Shown: piece by piece, positions 48,310 through 58,136 of the stretch
How the letters are laid out: the number at the start of each line of letters is the position of its first letter
How positions within the stretch are numbered: position 1 is the first letter of the stretch
Assembly: GCA_022822905.1 (NCBI GenBank)
Contig: JAJDYE010000029.1
Span: 124,001-188,000 of the forward strand
Direction of reading: 5' to 3'
DNA from: Acidimicrobiia bacterium
GTDB lineage: Bacteria > Actinomycetota > Acidimicrobiia > Acidimicrobiales > Bin134
DNA: 64,000 bases
Notes under the pieces: generated by a model
Seen by the model: the letters and a program-made list of their open reading frames with translations, nothing else
What the model was told of the DNA's origin: nothing
The model's database searches: none
Program-made: the position numbers and the translations under genes

Positions 48310-50339
48310 CAGGCCGCTCCCTCCGATTCTGCGGCGTCGACTTCATCTTCGGCCTCGTCTTCACCGATCGTTCCGCCCAGTTCGGCGAGATCGTCGATGG
48401 TGCGCACCGCCGGTACCGAGTTGGTGGCGATTGGCTCCAATACCCGGCGAACCGCGGGAGCAGCCACCGATGCCCCGAATCCCGACTCCTCCATGATCGC
48501 TACCACCACATACTCGGGATTCGGGTTGGGGCCGAAGGCCACAAACAGCGAGTTGTCCGCTTGGCCTACCACCTCGGCCGTGCCCGTCTTCCCCGCCACC
48601 GGCCACTCCTCATGGGGGAAGCCGTAGAAAGCCGAGTGAGCGGTGCCGTCCAGTTCCGCGGTAACCCCGAGCAGCCCTTCGAGGATCGGCACTCGGATGG
48701 CGCCCGGCAAGTAGATCTGGCTGAGCACCCGGTCGGCGAACCCCTGGATCACCTCTCCGGTAACCGGGTTCTCCACCCGATCCACCATCTTGGGGGCATA
48801 CAGCGTGCCGCCGTTGGCGAACGCGGCGTAGCCGTTGGCCAGCTGCAACGGTGTGGCCCCCAGCAAGCCCTGACCAATGCCCAAAACGATGGAATCGCCG
48901 GTTCGCCAGGGCTCTCCTGCGGCTTCCGCCACCGACGGGGAGGGCACCCTGCCCCCGCCCTCGCCGGGTAGGGCAATACCCGAAGGCGCTCCGAACCCGA
49001 ATAGCTGAGCGGTCCGCTGGATTCCCTCCCGGTCGAAGCGATCGGCCCGGTCCATGGTGTCGGCCAAGTAGTAGAAGTAGACATCGGATGACACGATGAT
49101 GGCCCGGACCAGATCCACCGGCCCATAGATGGCCTCTTCGGCGTTTTGGAAGGTACACGAGGCGATCACGTCCTCCTCGCAAGACGGCACTACGTAAGTG
49201 CCGGTGTCCTCGTAGAGGGTGCGAACGTCCAGCACGCCCCGCGGGCCGATTACCCCGCTGTTCAGCGCGGCATAGGCGGTGAACAGCTTGAATGTTGACC
49301 CCGGTGGATAGATGCCAGCCAAGGCCCGGTTGTGCAGCGGTTGGTGGTTGGCCGGGTCTTGGAGTTGAGCCCACCGGGACTCGGAAAAGCCGCTCACGAA
49401 CTCGCTGGGCGAGTAAGTGGGAAAAGACGCCATGGCCAATACCTCGGCGCCGTTGGGATCCAGCACCACAAGGGCGCCGCCGGGGGCCCTGAACGGGGGA
49501 TCGTTCGGATCATCGGTCTCCTGCTGGCGAGCTTCAGCGAGGCCGGCCAAGAGCTCTTTTTCGGCCAGCGCCTGGACGTCGATATCCAAAGTGAGGTGTA
49601 CGTCGGCCCCGGCAACGGGATCAACTTGCTCCAGCACCTGCACCGGATCGCCGACGTTGTCCACCTCCAGCCTCTTGAAGCCTGGCGTACCCCGGAGCAC
49701 CGACTCGAAGGATGCCTCGATTCCGGTCTGGCCGATCTCGTCATTGCGCCGATAGGTCTTGGGATCATCGGCTACCAACTCGTACTGCTCCTCGCTGAGC
49801 AAGGAGACATAGCCGAGAATATGAGCGGCCAGGTCGCCATACGGGTATGTGCGGACGCTGCGGATCACGGTGCCCACACCGGGGAACTCGTCGGCCCGCT
49901 CAGCCAGAACGATTTCGAAGTTCTCGGTAACGTCGTCGGCCACCGGCACGGAGTCGAGAGGGCCATATCGGGGGTCGTCGAGCGCTTCGTTTATCTCGAA
50001 TATCTTGGTGAGCCGCCCAGCCTGGCTGATCTCGGTGGCCAGGCGAAGCACCAGCTCTTCTTGCCCTTCCTCGTCGAATTCGGTGTCGTAGGTGAACCGG
50101 TCCACCGTCACCACCAGCGACTCCCGATTGTCCACCAGCACGTTGCCGCTGCGGTCGAAGACTCGCCCCCGTGGAGCGGGCTCATAGATAACCCGGACGG
50201 TGTTGGATTGAGCCTGGGCCTCAAACTCCTCAGAACTCAAGACCTGGAGGAACCACAGGCGGGCCACCAGCGCACCGAAGGCCAGCAGGGCCAATAAGGC
50301 CAGGAAGCTCAACCGCAAGCGAAGAGACTCGGGGCTCAA
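48309..50339 (-). CDS. mrdA: Penicillin-binding protein 2
   Basis: PGSTFKLFTAYAAL (SxxK), SSDVYFYYL (SxN-like), AGKTGTAEV (KTG). Confidence 0.93.
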   Translation of the reverse strand: MSPESLRLRLSFLALLALLAFGALVARLWFLQVLSSEEFEAQAQSNTVRVIYEPAPRGRVFDRSGNVLVDNRESLVVTVDRFTYDTEFDEEGQEELVLRLATEISQAGRLTKIFEINEALDDPRYGPLDSVPVADDVTENFEIVLAERADEFPGVGTVIRSVRTYPYGDLAAHILGYVSLLSEEQYELVADDPKTYRRNDEIGQTGIEASFESVLRGTPGFKRLEVDNVGDPVQVLEQVDPVAGADVHLTLDIDVQALAEKELLAGLAEARQQETDDPNDPPFRAPGGALVVLDPNGAEVLAMASFPTYSPSEFVSGFSESRWAQLQDPANHQPLHNRALAGIYPPGSTFKLFTAYAALNSGVIGPRGVLDVRTLYEDTGTYVVPSCEEDVIASCTFQNAEEAIYGPVDLVRAIIVSSDVYFYYLADTMDRADRFDREGIQRTAQLFGFGAPSGIALPGEGGGRVPSPSVAEAAGEPWRTGDSIVLGIGQGLLGATPLQLANGYAAFANGGTLYAPKMVDRVENPVTGEVIQGFADRVLSQIYLPGAIRVPILEGLLGVTAELDGTAHSAFYGFPHEEWPVAGKTGTAEVVGQADNSLFVAFGPNPNPEYVVVAIMEESGFGASVAAPAVRRVLEPIATNSVPAVRTIDDLAELGGTIGEDEAEDEVDAAESEGAA

Positions 50340-50842
50340 CGCTCTTCACCTAGCAGCCTGGGCCACGACCAGTGCCACAAACCCAGCAAAGGCAGGCTCA
50401 GCACCAAGTTGTAGGCCGCGGCCACGATCATGACCGTGTAGAGGCGGTCGGTGTACAGATTGACCTCGCCCAACAACTCCCCGAGCACGGCGTAGACCAA
50501 CAGCCCGCCCGCGGTGGCCGCCGCGGTGACCAAAACGTTTATCCACCAGGCGCTGCGGAAGATCCGCTCTTCCAATAGTCCAACCGCGTAGCCCCAGACG
50601 GTGTAGATGAGCGCAGACAGCCCGAACAGCGTGGGGAGATAGAGATCGATGCCCAACCCGATTGCGAATCCGGCGATTGCTCCCCTCTCCGGTCCGCCCA
50701 CCAGTCCGGCGGTGACTGCTAAGGCCAGAGGCACCTCGGGAGCAACCCCCAGCACCCGCAGATCGGAGAACAGCGCCAAATGGAGCACCAGCGCGGTTAA
50801 CAGGAACAACCCGCTGCGAACGTACGCGCCGGCCATGGTCAT
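50336..50842 (-). CDS. mreD: Rod shape-determining protein MreD
   Basis: Small multi-TM protein between mreC and mrdA; start at 50842 (MTMAGAYVRSGLFLL) preferred over 50896 because the upstream segment is a duplicated start region. Confidence 0.85.
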   Translation of the reverse strand: MTMAGAYVRSGLFLLTALVLHLALFSDLRVLGVAPEVPLALAVTAGLVGGPERGAIAGFAIGLGIDLYLPTLFGLSALIYTVWGYAVGLLEERIFRSAWWINVLVTAAATAGGLLVYAVLGELLGEVNLYTDRLYTVMIVAAAYNLVLSLPLLGLWHWSWPRLLGEER

Positions 50843-50894
50843 CAGCCGGCCCTCAACCCGCTGCGAACGTACGCGCCGGCTGTGGTCATCAGCC
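50807..50894 (-). repeat. 47-bp-period tandem duplication at the mreC/mreD junction
   Basis: CAACCCGCTGCGAACGTACGCGCCGGC at 50807 and 50854, then TGGTCATCAGCC in both copies. Confidence 0.95.
50842..50889 (-). CDS. Candidate micro-ORF (15 aa, MTTAGAYVRSGLRAG) bridging mreC and mreD
   Basis: ATG overlaps mreC stop (TGATG); its own TGA overlaps the mreD ATG (TGATG). Confidence 0.35.
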   Translation of the reverse strand: MTTAGAYVRSGLRAG

Positions 50895-51734
50895 ATCCTC
50901 CAGCGGGTCGTAGAGCAGCACGGTGACGAAGCTCAGGCTGTCGGTGTTGGCCGAGGGCGCCACGGTGAGTAGCTGGAGCAGGCGTGCCTCGTCGAAGTCG
51001 ATATCGGTAACGGTGCCGATGGGAATTCCCGGGGGATAGCGGCTGCGATCCACCCCGCTGGTGACCACCTCATCCCCAACAGCCACCTCGGTATCGATTT
51101 CCAGCCCCTTCGTCACCATTAGAGGCTCGCCGCGACCGCCCCCCGAGGCCAGGGCCACGTCTTCGGTGCCCACTACCAGCACCCCGACCTCGAAGCTGGG
51201 GTCGGTGAGCAGCGTGACCCGGGAATGCCCTCGGCCCGGATCGCCGTCGATCCTCCCGATCAGACCACCCCTGGTGACCACCGGCATCCCGTTGCGGATC
51301 CCGTCTTCAGCCCCGCGGTTGATCTGTACCGAGTACCGGTCGAAGTTCCCCACATTGGCGGTAACTACCTCGCCCACCACGTTGGGGATGTCCTGCACGT
51401 AGGGCAGGCCCAGCACATCGAGCAGCGACTCCAAGCGAATGGCCGCGTCGGAGTCCAATATCTGCTGGCCCTCCAGCTTTTGCAGCTCTTGGCGCAGCGC
51501 ATCGTTCTCGGATTCCAACTCGTCGTAGCCGGTGACTCCGGCCCAGGCGTCGCCCACCGGTTCGAACACCCGATCGGCCCCCGACCGCAGCGGCGAGATC
51601 AGATCGGAGAGGGTTTCCTCGGTTCGCTGGAGAGGCTCGAAGTCACGGGCGTCCAGGGTGAGCAGCGTCGCGGAGGTGAGCAGCAGGAAGATGAGCGTGA
51701 ATCGCGACCGCCCTGTGCGGGTGCCCGTTGCCAC
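50889..51734 (-). CDS. mreC: Rod shape-determining protein MreC
   Basis: GEVVTANVGNFDRYSVQINRGAEDGIRNGMPVVTRGGLIGRI; between mreB and mreD. Confidence 0.93.
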   Translation of the reverse strand: MATGTRTGRSRFTLIFLLLTSATLLTLDARDFEPLQRTEETLSDLISPLRSGADRVFEPVGDAWAGVTGYDELESENDALRQELQKLEGQQILDSDAAIRLESLLDVLGLPYVQDIPNVVGEVVTANVGNFDRYSVQINRGAEDGIRNGMPVVTRGGLIGRIDGDPGRGHSRVTLLTDPSFEVGVLVVGTEDVALASGGGRGEPLMVTKGLEIDTEVAVGDEVVTSGVDRSRYPPGIPIGTVTDIDFDEARLLQLLTVAPSANTDSLSFVTVLLYDPLEDG

Positions 51735-51751
51735 GGGGCCGAACCGAGCGA

Positions 51752-52795
51752 TCAGTCGTACGACGACGAGAAGAGGAGCCCCTCAAGCGCGTCGAACTCC
51801 TCCAGCGATTGGCCCGAGCCAATGGCAACTGCGTGGAGGGGGTTGGGTGCCAACCGGACCGGCATTCCCGTCTCTTCCTCGATCCGGGGGGACAGGTCGT
51901 TCAGCAGAGCCCCACCGCCGGCCAGAACGATCCCCGCCTCCATGATGTCGGCGGCCAACTCGGGGGGAGTCTCATCCAGCGTCACTTTGACCGCGTCGAC
52001 GATGGAGCGCACCACCTCGGAGATGGCCTCGCGAATCTCAACGGTGGAGGTCACCACCGTCTTGGGCAGGCCGGTGATCATGTCTTGGCCTCGGACCTCG
52101 GCATAGCGGTTATCGCTACCGGCCCACGCTGCACCCAACACCATCTTCACTTCTTCGGCCGTGCGGCTGCCGACAGTGAGGTTGTGCTCCTTCTTCAGGT
52201 AGGCAATGATGTCTTCGTCCATCCGATCGCCGCCCATGCGGATCGACTGACCGGTGACCACCCCGCCCAGCGAGATCATGGCCACCTCGGTGGTTCCGCC
52301 GCCGATGTCCACGATCATGCTGCCCGAGGCCTCCTGTACCGGCAGACCGGCACCGATGGCCGCGGCCATGGGCTCTTCGATGATGTAGACCGGCTTCTTC
52401 GCTCCGGCGGAGATCGCTGCCTCCTGCACGGCCCGCTGCTCCACGGGAGTGATGCCCGAGGGAACGCAGATCACCATTCGAGGTCGGATGAACCTCGCCG
52501 GAGACACTCTTTGGATGAAGTACCGCAGCATCTTCTCGCAAATGTCGAAGTTGGCGATGACCCCGTCTTTGAGCGGGCGGATGGCCTGGATGTGAGCCGG
52601 AGTGCGCCCCAACATCCGCTTGGCCTCAGAGCCCACCGCCAGAGGCACGCCCTCGTGGGTGACCGCCACGACCGAGGGCTCGTTGATCAGGATGCCCTCG
52701 CCGCGAACATAAACCAGCGTGTTGGCGGTACCCAGGTCGATTGCGATATCGCGGCCAGCCAGACCGCTGCTGGAAGAGAACCGCCGCTTCACCAT
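51752..52795 (-). CDS. mreB: Rod shape-determining protein MreB
   Basis: GRDIAIDLGTANTLVYVRGEGILINEPSVVA, IVDIGGGTTEVAMISLGGVV, AGGGALLNDL. Confidence 0.97.
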   Translation of the reverse strand: MVKRRFSSSSGLAGRDIAIDLGTANTLVYVRGEGILINEPSVVAVTHEGVPLAVGSEAKRMLGRTPAHIQAIRPLKDGVIANFDICEKMLRYFIQRVSPARFIRPRMVICVPSGITPVEQRAVQEAAISAGAKKPVYIIEEPMAAAIGAGLPVQEASGSMIVDIGGGTTEVAMISLGGVVTGQSIRMGGDRMDEDIIAYLKKEHNLTVGSRTAEEVKMVLGAAWAGSDNRYAEVRGQDMITGLPKTVVTSTVEIREAISEVVRSIVDAVKVTLDETPPELAADIMEAGIVLAGGGALLNDLSPRIEEETGMPVRLAPNPLHAVAIGSGQSLEEFDALEGLLFSSSYD

Positions 52796-52923
52796 GGGGC
52801 AAGGTTAGAACAGCCGATCCCGGTTCGCACACCGGCACAGGCGCGGGCCAGGAAGCAGTTCGCACACCGGCGTGAGTAGCAGGTCGGGAAGGAATTCGCA
52901 CACCGGCAAACGCACGGGCGCAT
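52789..52923 (-). CDS. Candidate 44-aa Cys-rich ORF bridging ndk and mreB (MRPCVCRCANSFPTCYSRRCANCFLARACAGVRTGIGCSNLAPW)
   Basis: Starts 1 nt after ndk TGA (TGAGATG) and ends at a TGA inside mreB codons 2-3; built over a 35/36-bp tandem repeat. Translation unproven. Confidence 0.3.
   Translation of the reverse strand: MRPCVCRCANSFPTCYSRRCANCFLARACAGVRTGIGCSNLAPW
52824..52907. repeat. Three direct copies of TTCGCACACCGGC at 35/36-bp spacing upstream of mreB
   Basis: Copies at 52824-52836, 52859-52871, 52895-52907. Confidence 0.95.
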
Positions 52924-52924
52924 C

Positions 52925-53332
52925 TCACAATTCGGGGAAGAAGATGGCGATCTCCCGCTCGGCGGAGGCATTGCTGTCGGAGCCGTGAACCAGGTTCTCG
53001 GTGATCTCCAGCCCATAGTCGCCCCGAATGGTGCCGGGGGGAGATTCCAGAGGGTTGGTGGCCCCCATCATGGAGCGGACGACGGCATAGACGTCCTCAG
53101 GCCCTTCGATCACCAGAGCCACCGACGGTGAACGGCCGATGAATGCCACCAAGTCGGGATAGAACGGACGGTCCACGTGCTCGGCGTAATGGCGGGAGGC
53201 CAGATCGGCGTCGATGGCGACCATGCGCATGGCTGCGATCCGCAAACCCCGGTCCTCGAAACGGGACACGATGGCGCCCACCAGACCACGCTCCACCGCA
53301 TCGGGTTTGCACAAAACCAGCGTCCGATTCAC
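52925..53332 (-). CDS. ndk: Nucleoside-diphosphate kinase
   Basis: RTLVLCKPDAVERGLVGAIVSRFEDRGLRI, GATNPLESPPGTIRGDYG, NLVHGSDSNASAEREI; GTG start. Confidence 0.96.
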   Translation of the reverse strand: MNRTLVLCKPDAVERGLVGAIVSRFEDRGLRIAAMRMVAIDADLASRHYAEHVDRPFYPDLVAFIGRSPSVALVIEGPEDVYAVVRSMMGATNPLESPPGTIRGDYGLEITENLVHGSDSNASAEREIAIFFPEL

Positions 53333-53370
53333 CGCCAGAACCCTACCGATCTCAACCCGCCATTCAACAC
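53329..53370 (-). CDS. Candidate micro-ORF (13 aa, GTG start, MLNGGLRSVGFWR) bridging to ndk
   Basis: Starts in the duplicated TAGGGTTCTGGCGGTG unit and terminates in GTGA overlap with ndk start. Confidence 0.25.
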   Translation of the reverse strand: MLNGGLRSVGFWR

Positions 53371-53405
53371 CGCCAGAACCCTAATGACCCCGAACCCTAC
53401 TGATC
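53330..53405. repeat. Degenerate repeat at the folC/ndk junction (CACCGCCAGAACCCTA at 53330 and 53368; GAACCCTACTGATC at 53392)
   Basis: 38-bp offset between the first two copies; the third contains the folC stop TAG. Confidence 0.85.
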
Positions 53406-54746
53406 TTGTGATGCCATGTGAAGGCGGGCCGCACCCGCGGTGTAGAGGGAGCCGGTGACTACCACCGCGTCTTCCTCGGTGGACAGGGCCAGCGCCCGGT
53501 CCACCGCCTCGCTCACGGTGCCGGCCACCTCGGCTTCGATCCCTCGATTTCGGGCCGCGGCGGCCAGATCAGCAGCGGGCAGGGCCCTCGGCCAATCAGG
53601 AGCGCAGCACACCACCAGATCGCAGCGGGCACCGGAGGCGTCGATGGCGGCCAGCATGGCGTCGGGGTCCTTGTCGCTCATCATGCCCACCACCCAGGTG
53701 ACTGCGCCCAAGACCGTGAACTGGTCGGCCAGCGTGTCCGCCGCCGCCGTCAATCCGTCGGGATTGTGGGCCCCGTCGATCACCACCAAGGGCTGGCGGG
53801 CCACCACCTCGAACCGGGCTGGCATCCTCACATCCCCCAAGGCGTCCAAGAGCGGCTCATCCAGCGCCTGACCCACCAGGGCTTCGAACCCGGCGATAGC
53901 CAGCGCCGAGTTCTGCCCTTGGTGGGCGCCGAACAGACTGACGTAAACCTGCTCGTAGCGGCTATGGGAGGTGCGCACCGAGACCAGTCGCCCGCCCACC
54001 GCCGGCTGATTCTCCAGCAACTCGAAGTGCTGGCCGGCTGCCAGCAATTCTCCGGGGTTCTCCTGGGCGGCAATTGCCACCAGCTCGGGGGCCATGGGCC
54101 CCAGCACCGCGGTGGCGCCAGGATGGATGATGCCTGCCTTCTCTCCCATCACCTCCCGCTCCCAGCCGGGGCGGCCGTCGGTGTGGTCGCGGCCGATGTT
54201 GGTGATCACCGCCACTTCGCTGTTCACCACATTGGTGGCGTCGTAGCGGCCCAGCTTCCCCACCTCCACCACCGCCAAGTCCACGGCCACGTCGGCGAAC
54301 CAGCGCAGGGCCGCCGAGGTGACCAGCTCAAACCACGAGGCCACAGAGCCAGCCCGCTCCGCGACCAGATGGTGCTCCACCAGCCGCAAGTGCCCGAGAA
54401 GTTCGGCCAACTCGGAATCGCCGATGGGGTCGCCGCCCAAGGCCATGCGCTCGTTGATGCGCTCGACATGGGGGCTCGTGTAAGTCCCGACGGTCATCCC
54501 CCACGCCCCGGCCAGCGCGGCGATGAGCGCGGCTACCGAGCCCTTCCCGTTGGTACCGGTTATGTGGACTGCCGGGTAGTCGGCTTGGGGGTCACCCAGC
54601 GCCTCGAGCAGTTGGCGCATCGGGGCCAGCGACAGGCCGTCGGTATCGCCAGCCGTAGCTTCCAGATTGACGTGGCTGTCCAGCCACGCCTGGAGGTCAG
54701 CTAGCTTGGCGCCGGGACCGGTCGGTTGAACGGGCCTTGGCCGCAT
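53397..54746 (-). CDS. folC: Bifunctional folylpolyglutamate/dihydrofolate synthase
   Basis: [50 protein letters not shown]; start probably ATG 54746 ([14 protein letters not shown]), inside the clpX 3' end. Confidence 0.92.
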   Translation of the reverse strand: MRPRPVQPTGPGAKLADLQAWLDSHVNLEATAGDTDGLSLAPMRQLLEALGDPQADYPAVHITGTNGKGSVAALIAALAGAWGMTVGTYTSPHVERINERMALGGDPIGDSELAELLGHLRLVEHHLVAERAGSVASWFELVTSAALRWFADVAVDLAVVEVGKLGRYDATNVVNSEVAVITNIGRDHTDGRPGWEREVMGEKAGIIHPGATAVLGPMAPELVAIAAQENPGELLAAGQHFELLENQPAVGGRLVSVRTSHSRYEQVYVSLFGAHQGQNSALAIAGFEALVGQALDEPLLDALGDVRMPARFEVVARQPLVVIDGAHNPDGLTAAADTLADQFTVLGAVTWVVGMMSDKDPDAMLAAIDASGARCDLVVCCAPDWPRALPAADLAAAARNRGIEAEVAGTVSEAVDRALALSTEEDAVVVTGSLYTAGAARLHMASQDQ

Positions 54747-55968
54747 TGAGCAGCTGGGGGGTTTCCTCGCCGCGGACGGTTGCCGCGCTGACCACACACT
54801 GAACCACGTCGTCGCGGCTGGGCAACTCGTACATCACGTCGAGCAGCACCTCTTCCAAGATCGCCCGCAGCCCCCGGGCCCCGGTATTGCGGCTGAGGGC
54901 CAACTCGGCCACCTCGGCCAGCGCGTCGTCGCTGATCACCAGCTCAACGTTCTCGAACTCGAAGAACTTGCAATACTGCTTCACCAGAGCGTTCTTGGGC
55001 TCCACCAGGATCCGCACCAGCATGTCCCGCTCCAGATGCGAGACCACCCCGACCACCGGCAGGCGTCCGATGAACTCGGGGATGAGGCCGAACTTGATCA
55101 GATCCTCGGGCTGGACTTGGTTGAAGAGCTGACCGTGGTCGCGCTCGGCATCAGAGCGGATCTCGGCCCCGAAGCCGACACCGACATTTCCCACCCTGTT
55201 TTCGATGATCTGTTCTAAACCGGCGAATGCGCCACCGACGATGAACAGCACGTTGGTGGTGTCGATCTGGATGAACTCCTGATGGGGATGCTTGCGCCCA
55301 CCCTGGGGCGGCACCGATGCGGTGGTGCCCTCCAGGATTTTCAACAAGGCCTGCTGGACGCCCTCACCGGAGACGTCCCGGGTGATCGACGGGTTCTCGC
55401 TCTTGCGGGAGATCTTGTCGATCTCATCGATGTAGATGATGCCGGTCTCCGCCTTCTTGACGTCGTAGTCCGCAGCCTGGATCAGCTTGAGCAGGATGTT
55501 CTCCACGTCCTCGCCCACATACCCGGCCTCAGTCAGCGCGGTGGCATCCGCAATGGCAAACGGCACGTTCAGCATCCGGGCCAGGGTCTGAGCCATCAGC
55601 GTCTTGCCGCATCCCGTGGGTCCGAGCAGCAAGATGTTCGACTTGGACAGCTCCACCTCCGGGTCGGAAGAGCCCATCTGGACCCGCTTGTAGTGGTTGT
55701 ACACCGCCACCGACAAGATCCGCTTGGCGTGCTCTTGGCCGATGATGTAGTCGTTCAAGAAGGAGTAGATCTCCTGGGGTTTGGGCAACTCCTTGAATCC
55801 GACGTCGGTGCCTTCGGCCAACTCCTCCTCGATGATCTCGTTGCAGAGGTCGATGCACTCGTCGCATATGTAGACGCCGGGGCCGGCAATCATCTTCTTG
55901 ACCTGCTTCTGGGTCTTGCCGCAGAAGCTGCACTTCAAGAGTTCGCCGCCCTCTCCGAACTTAGCCAC
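54697..55968 (-). CDS. clpX: ATP-dependent Clp protease ATP-binding subunit ClpX
   Basis: Zinc finger [71 protein letters not shown]. Confidence 0.97.
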   Translation of the reverse strand: MAKFGEGGELLKCSFCGKTQKQVKKMIAGPGVYICDECIDLCNEIIEEELAEGTDVGFKELPKPQEIYSFLNDYIIGQEHAKRILSVAVYNHYKRVQMGSSDPEVELSKSNILLLGPTGCGKTLMAQTLARMLNVPFAIADATALTEAGYVGEDVENILLKLIQAADYDVKKAETGIIYIDEIDKISRKSENPSITRDVSGEGVQQALLKILEGTTASVPPQGGRKHPHQEFIQIDTTNVLFIVGGAFAGLEQIIENRVGNVGVGFGAEIRSDAERDHGQLFNQVQPEDLIKFGLIPEFIGRLPVVGVVSHLERDMLVRILVEPKNALVKQYCKFFEFENVELVISDDALAEVAELALSRNTGARGLRAILEEVLLDVMYELPSRDDVVQCVVSAATVRGEETPQLLNAAKARSTDRSRRQAS

Positions 55969-55982
55969 GGTTCCTGTCCCCC

Positions 55983-56615
55983 CTACCGGATGGCCGTTAT
56001 GGGGCCGGCGGTCTCGACGGCGTCACGCGACGAGATGACCTCGTCGATGAGCCCGTACTCCTTGGCGTCCTCGGCCGTCATCACGTAGTCGCGGTCGGTG
56101 TCCTGCTTGACCTTCTCGAGATCCTGGCCGGTATGGCGGGCCAGAAGCTGCTCAAGCTGGTCTTTGAGCCGCTGGATCTCCCGCGAGGCGATCTCGATAT
56201 CGGAAACCTGCCCGGACGCCCCGGCGTAGGGCTGGTGGATCAGCATCCGGGAATGGGGCAGCGCCAGGCGCTTGCCGGGGGCGCCCGCGGCCAAGAGCAC
56301 CGCGGCCGCCGAGGCCGCTTGCCCGAAGCAGATAGTGGTGATGTCGGGCTTCAGGTACTGCATGGTGTCGTAGATGGCGAACATGGCGTTGATGTCGCCG
56401 CCCGGACTGTTGATGTAGAGGTTGATGTCTTTGTCGGGGTTCTCCGACTCCAAGTGCAGAAGCTGGGCGCAGATGAGGTTGGCCACCGTATCGTCGATCG
56501 GAGTGCCCAAGAAGATGATGTTCTCCTTGAGCAGGCGGGAGTAGAGGTCGAACGAGCGCTCACCCCGGTTGGTCTGCTCGACCACGACTGGCACCATGTA
56601 GTTTTGAGGGTTCAT
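55983..56615 (-). CDS. clpP: ATP-dependent Clp protease proteolytic subunit ClpP
   Basis: [58 protein letters not shown]. Confidence 0.97.
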   Translation of the reverse strand: MNPQNYMVPVVVEQTNRGERSFDLYSRLLKENIIFLGTPIDDTVANLICAQLLHLESENPDKDINLYINSPGGDINAMFAIYDTMQYLKPDITTICFGQAASAAAVLLAAGAPGKRLALPHSRMLIHQPYAGASGQVSDIEIASREIQRLKDQLEQLLARHTGQDLEKVKQDTDRDYVMTAEDAKEYGLIDEVISSRDAVETAGPITAIR

Positions 56616-57979
56616 GTGGTTTGGCTCTCGATGGTGTTGGGGGGAAGGTCAGACTCGTCGTCGGGGTTCAGGCTAGACCGCTGAATGGGGTTTCCGTCGG
56701 GATCTTTTATCTCAACCCGCTCCAACACCCATTCCCGGGTCTTGCGCATCTTTGCGTCCAATCGTACCCCCTTGAGACTGCTCTCATCGGCAGCGAATAC
56801 CGATGACTTGAGCTCGTCCACGGTCTGGCCCACCTGCGCGGCCAGCATGGCCAGCTCGAAATCCACGTCTTCATCGGTGGCTTCAATGGACTCCGCGGCG
56901 GCCACCGCCCGCAGAGCCAGATCGGTTTTTGCCTCCTGAAGGGCGGGTTCGCGCAGCACTTCGGCCATCTCCTCAGCGGTCTGGCCAATGGCCTCCAAAT
57001 AGGCGTCCATCTCGATTCCCTGGCTGCCCAGGCGCATTTGGAGGGTCCGCAGGCGATGCTGGACTTCTGAGTCCACTAGTGCGTCGGGGATGTCGTCGGT
57101 CACCAGTTCGGCGAGCTGTTCTCCCACCTGGGTGCCCAAGGAAGCCAAGGCGTTGGCCCGCTTGGCCCGGGCGATGTTGTCGCTGACGTCGGTCCGCAGT
57201 TCTTCAGCGGTGTCGAACTCCGAGGCCTCCTGGGCGAATTCGTCGTCGAAGTCGGGCAGAACCGTCTCCTGCACCTCTTTGACCAGGATGCGGAACCGCA
57301 ACAGCCCGTCTTCGTCGGGATCGGGATGCTGGGCGTTGAACTCCAAGATTTCGCCCGCTTTAGAACCTCGGAGCTCTTCGTCGATCTCCGGCACCACAGC
57401 ACCTTGGCCCACCTCGTAGGCGTAGTCGTCCACGGTGAGGCCCTCGACTTCCTCGCCGTTGTAGGTCCCGTAGATGTCCATGGTCACGGTGTCGCCGTCG
57501 ATTGCCGGGCGGGTGACCGGGCCCAGCTCCCCGAACTGCTTGCGGAGCTGGTCCACCTGCTGGTCGATTTCCTCGTCGGTGGGTACCGGGCTGGGCACCT
57601 CGGCTTTGAGCTGGTCGTATCCGGTGATGGTGATCAGGGGGCGAACCTCCACCACGGCGTCGAAGCTGACCGGCCCCTCTTCGGCCCCGCCAGTGATGTC
57701 GATCTCCGGTGGGGAGATCACGTCTACGTCGTGGTCGTTCACCGCCTGGGCGTAATACTCGGGAACGGCGTCGCTGAGGGCCTCTCCCCGAGCCGCCTGA
57801 GGGCCCAGCCGGGCCTCCAACACCCGGCGGGGGGCTTTGCCGGGGCGGAACCCGGGCAGGCGCACTTGGCGGGCGAGTTTGCGGAAGGCCTCGTCTAGCT
57901 TCTGCTCGAATTCCTCGGCATCGATGTCCACCGACACCTTGACCCGGTTGTCGTCCAAGACCTCGACTGTGCTCCTCAC
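56612..57979 (-). CDS. tig: Trigger factor
   Basis: [59 protein letters not shown]. Confidence 0.95.
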   Translation of the reverse strand: MRSTVEVLDDNRVKVSVDIDAEEFEQKLDEAFRKLARQVRLPGFRPGKAPRRVLEARLGPQAARGEALSDAVPEYYAQAVNDHDVDVISPPEIDITGGAEEGPVSFDAVVEVRPLITITGYDQLKAEVPSPVPTDEEIDQQVDQLRKQFGELGPVTRPAIDGDTVTMDIYGTYNGEEVEGLTVDDYAYEVGQGAVVPEIDEELRGSKAGEILEFNAQHPDPDEDGLLRFRILVKEVQETVLPDFDDEFAQEASEFDTAEELRTDVSDNIARAKRANALASLGTQVGEQLAELVTDDIPDALVDSEVQHRLRTLQMRLGSQGIEMDAYLEAIGQTAEEMAEVLREPALQEAKTDLALRAVAAAESIEATDEDVDFELAMLAAQVGQTVDELKSSVFAADESSLKGVRLDAKMRKTREWVLERVEIKDPDGNPIQRSSLNPDDESDLPPNTIESQTT

Positions 57980-57996
57980 AGGAGTGGCAGTTTACC

Positions 57997-58033
57997 GGCG
58001 ACCCCCCAATTCCTCGTGTCGTAGCCGGTCGCC
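57997..58033. other. Inverted repeat GGCGACC ... GGTCGCC between tig and tRNA-Gly
   Basis: Perfect 7-bp arms; role unknown. Confidence 0.35.
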
Positions 58034-58065
58034 AGAACGGGTAGATATCATGAACGACCAGCCCT

Positions 58066-58136
58066 GCGGGTGTAGTTCAGTGGTAGAACCCCAGCCTTCC
58101 AAGCTGATGACGCGAGTTCGATTCTCGTCACCCGCT
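58066..58136 (+). tRNA. tRNA-Gly (anticodon TCC)
   Basis: GCGGGTG...CACCCGC acceptor stem, CTTCCAA anticodon loop, GAGTTCGATTCTC T-arm; no encoded CCA. Confidence 0.93.

Noticed and set aside
52824-52907. Possible mini CRISPR array (three repeats at 35/36-bp spacing)
   Set aside because: Repeat core is only 13 bp, spacers are partly similar to each other, no cas genes; better explained as tandem duplication.
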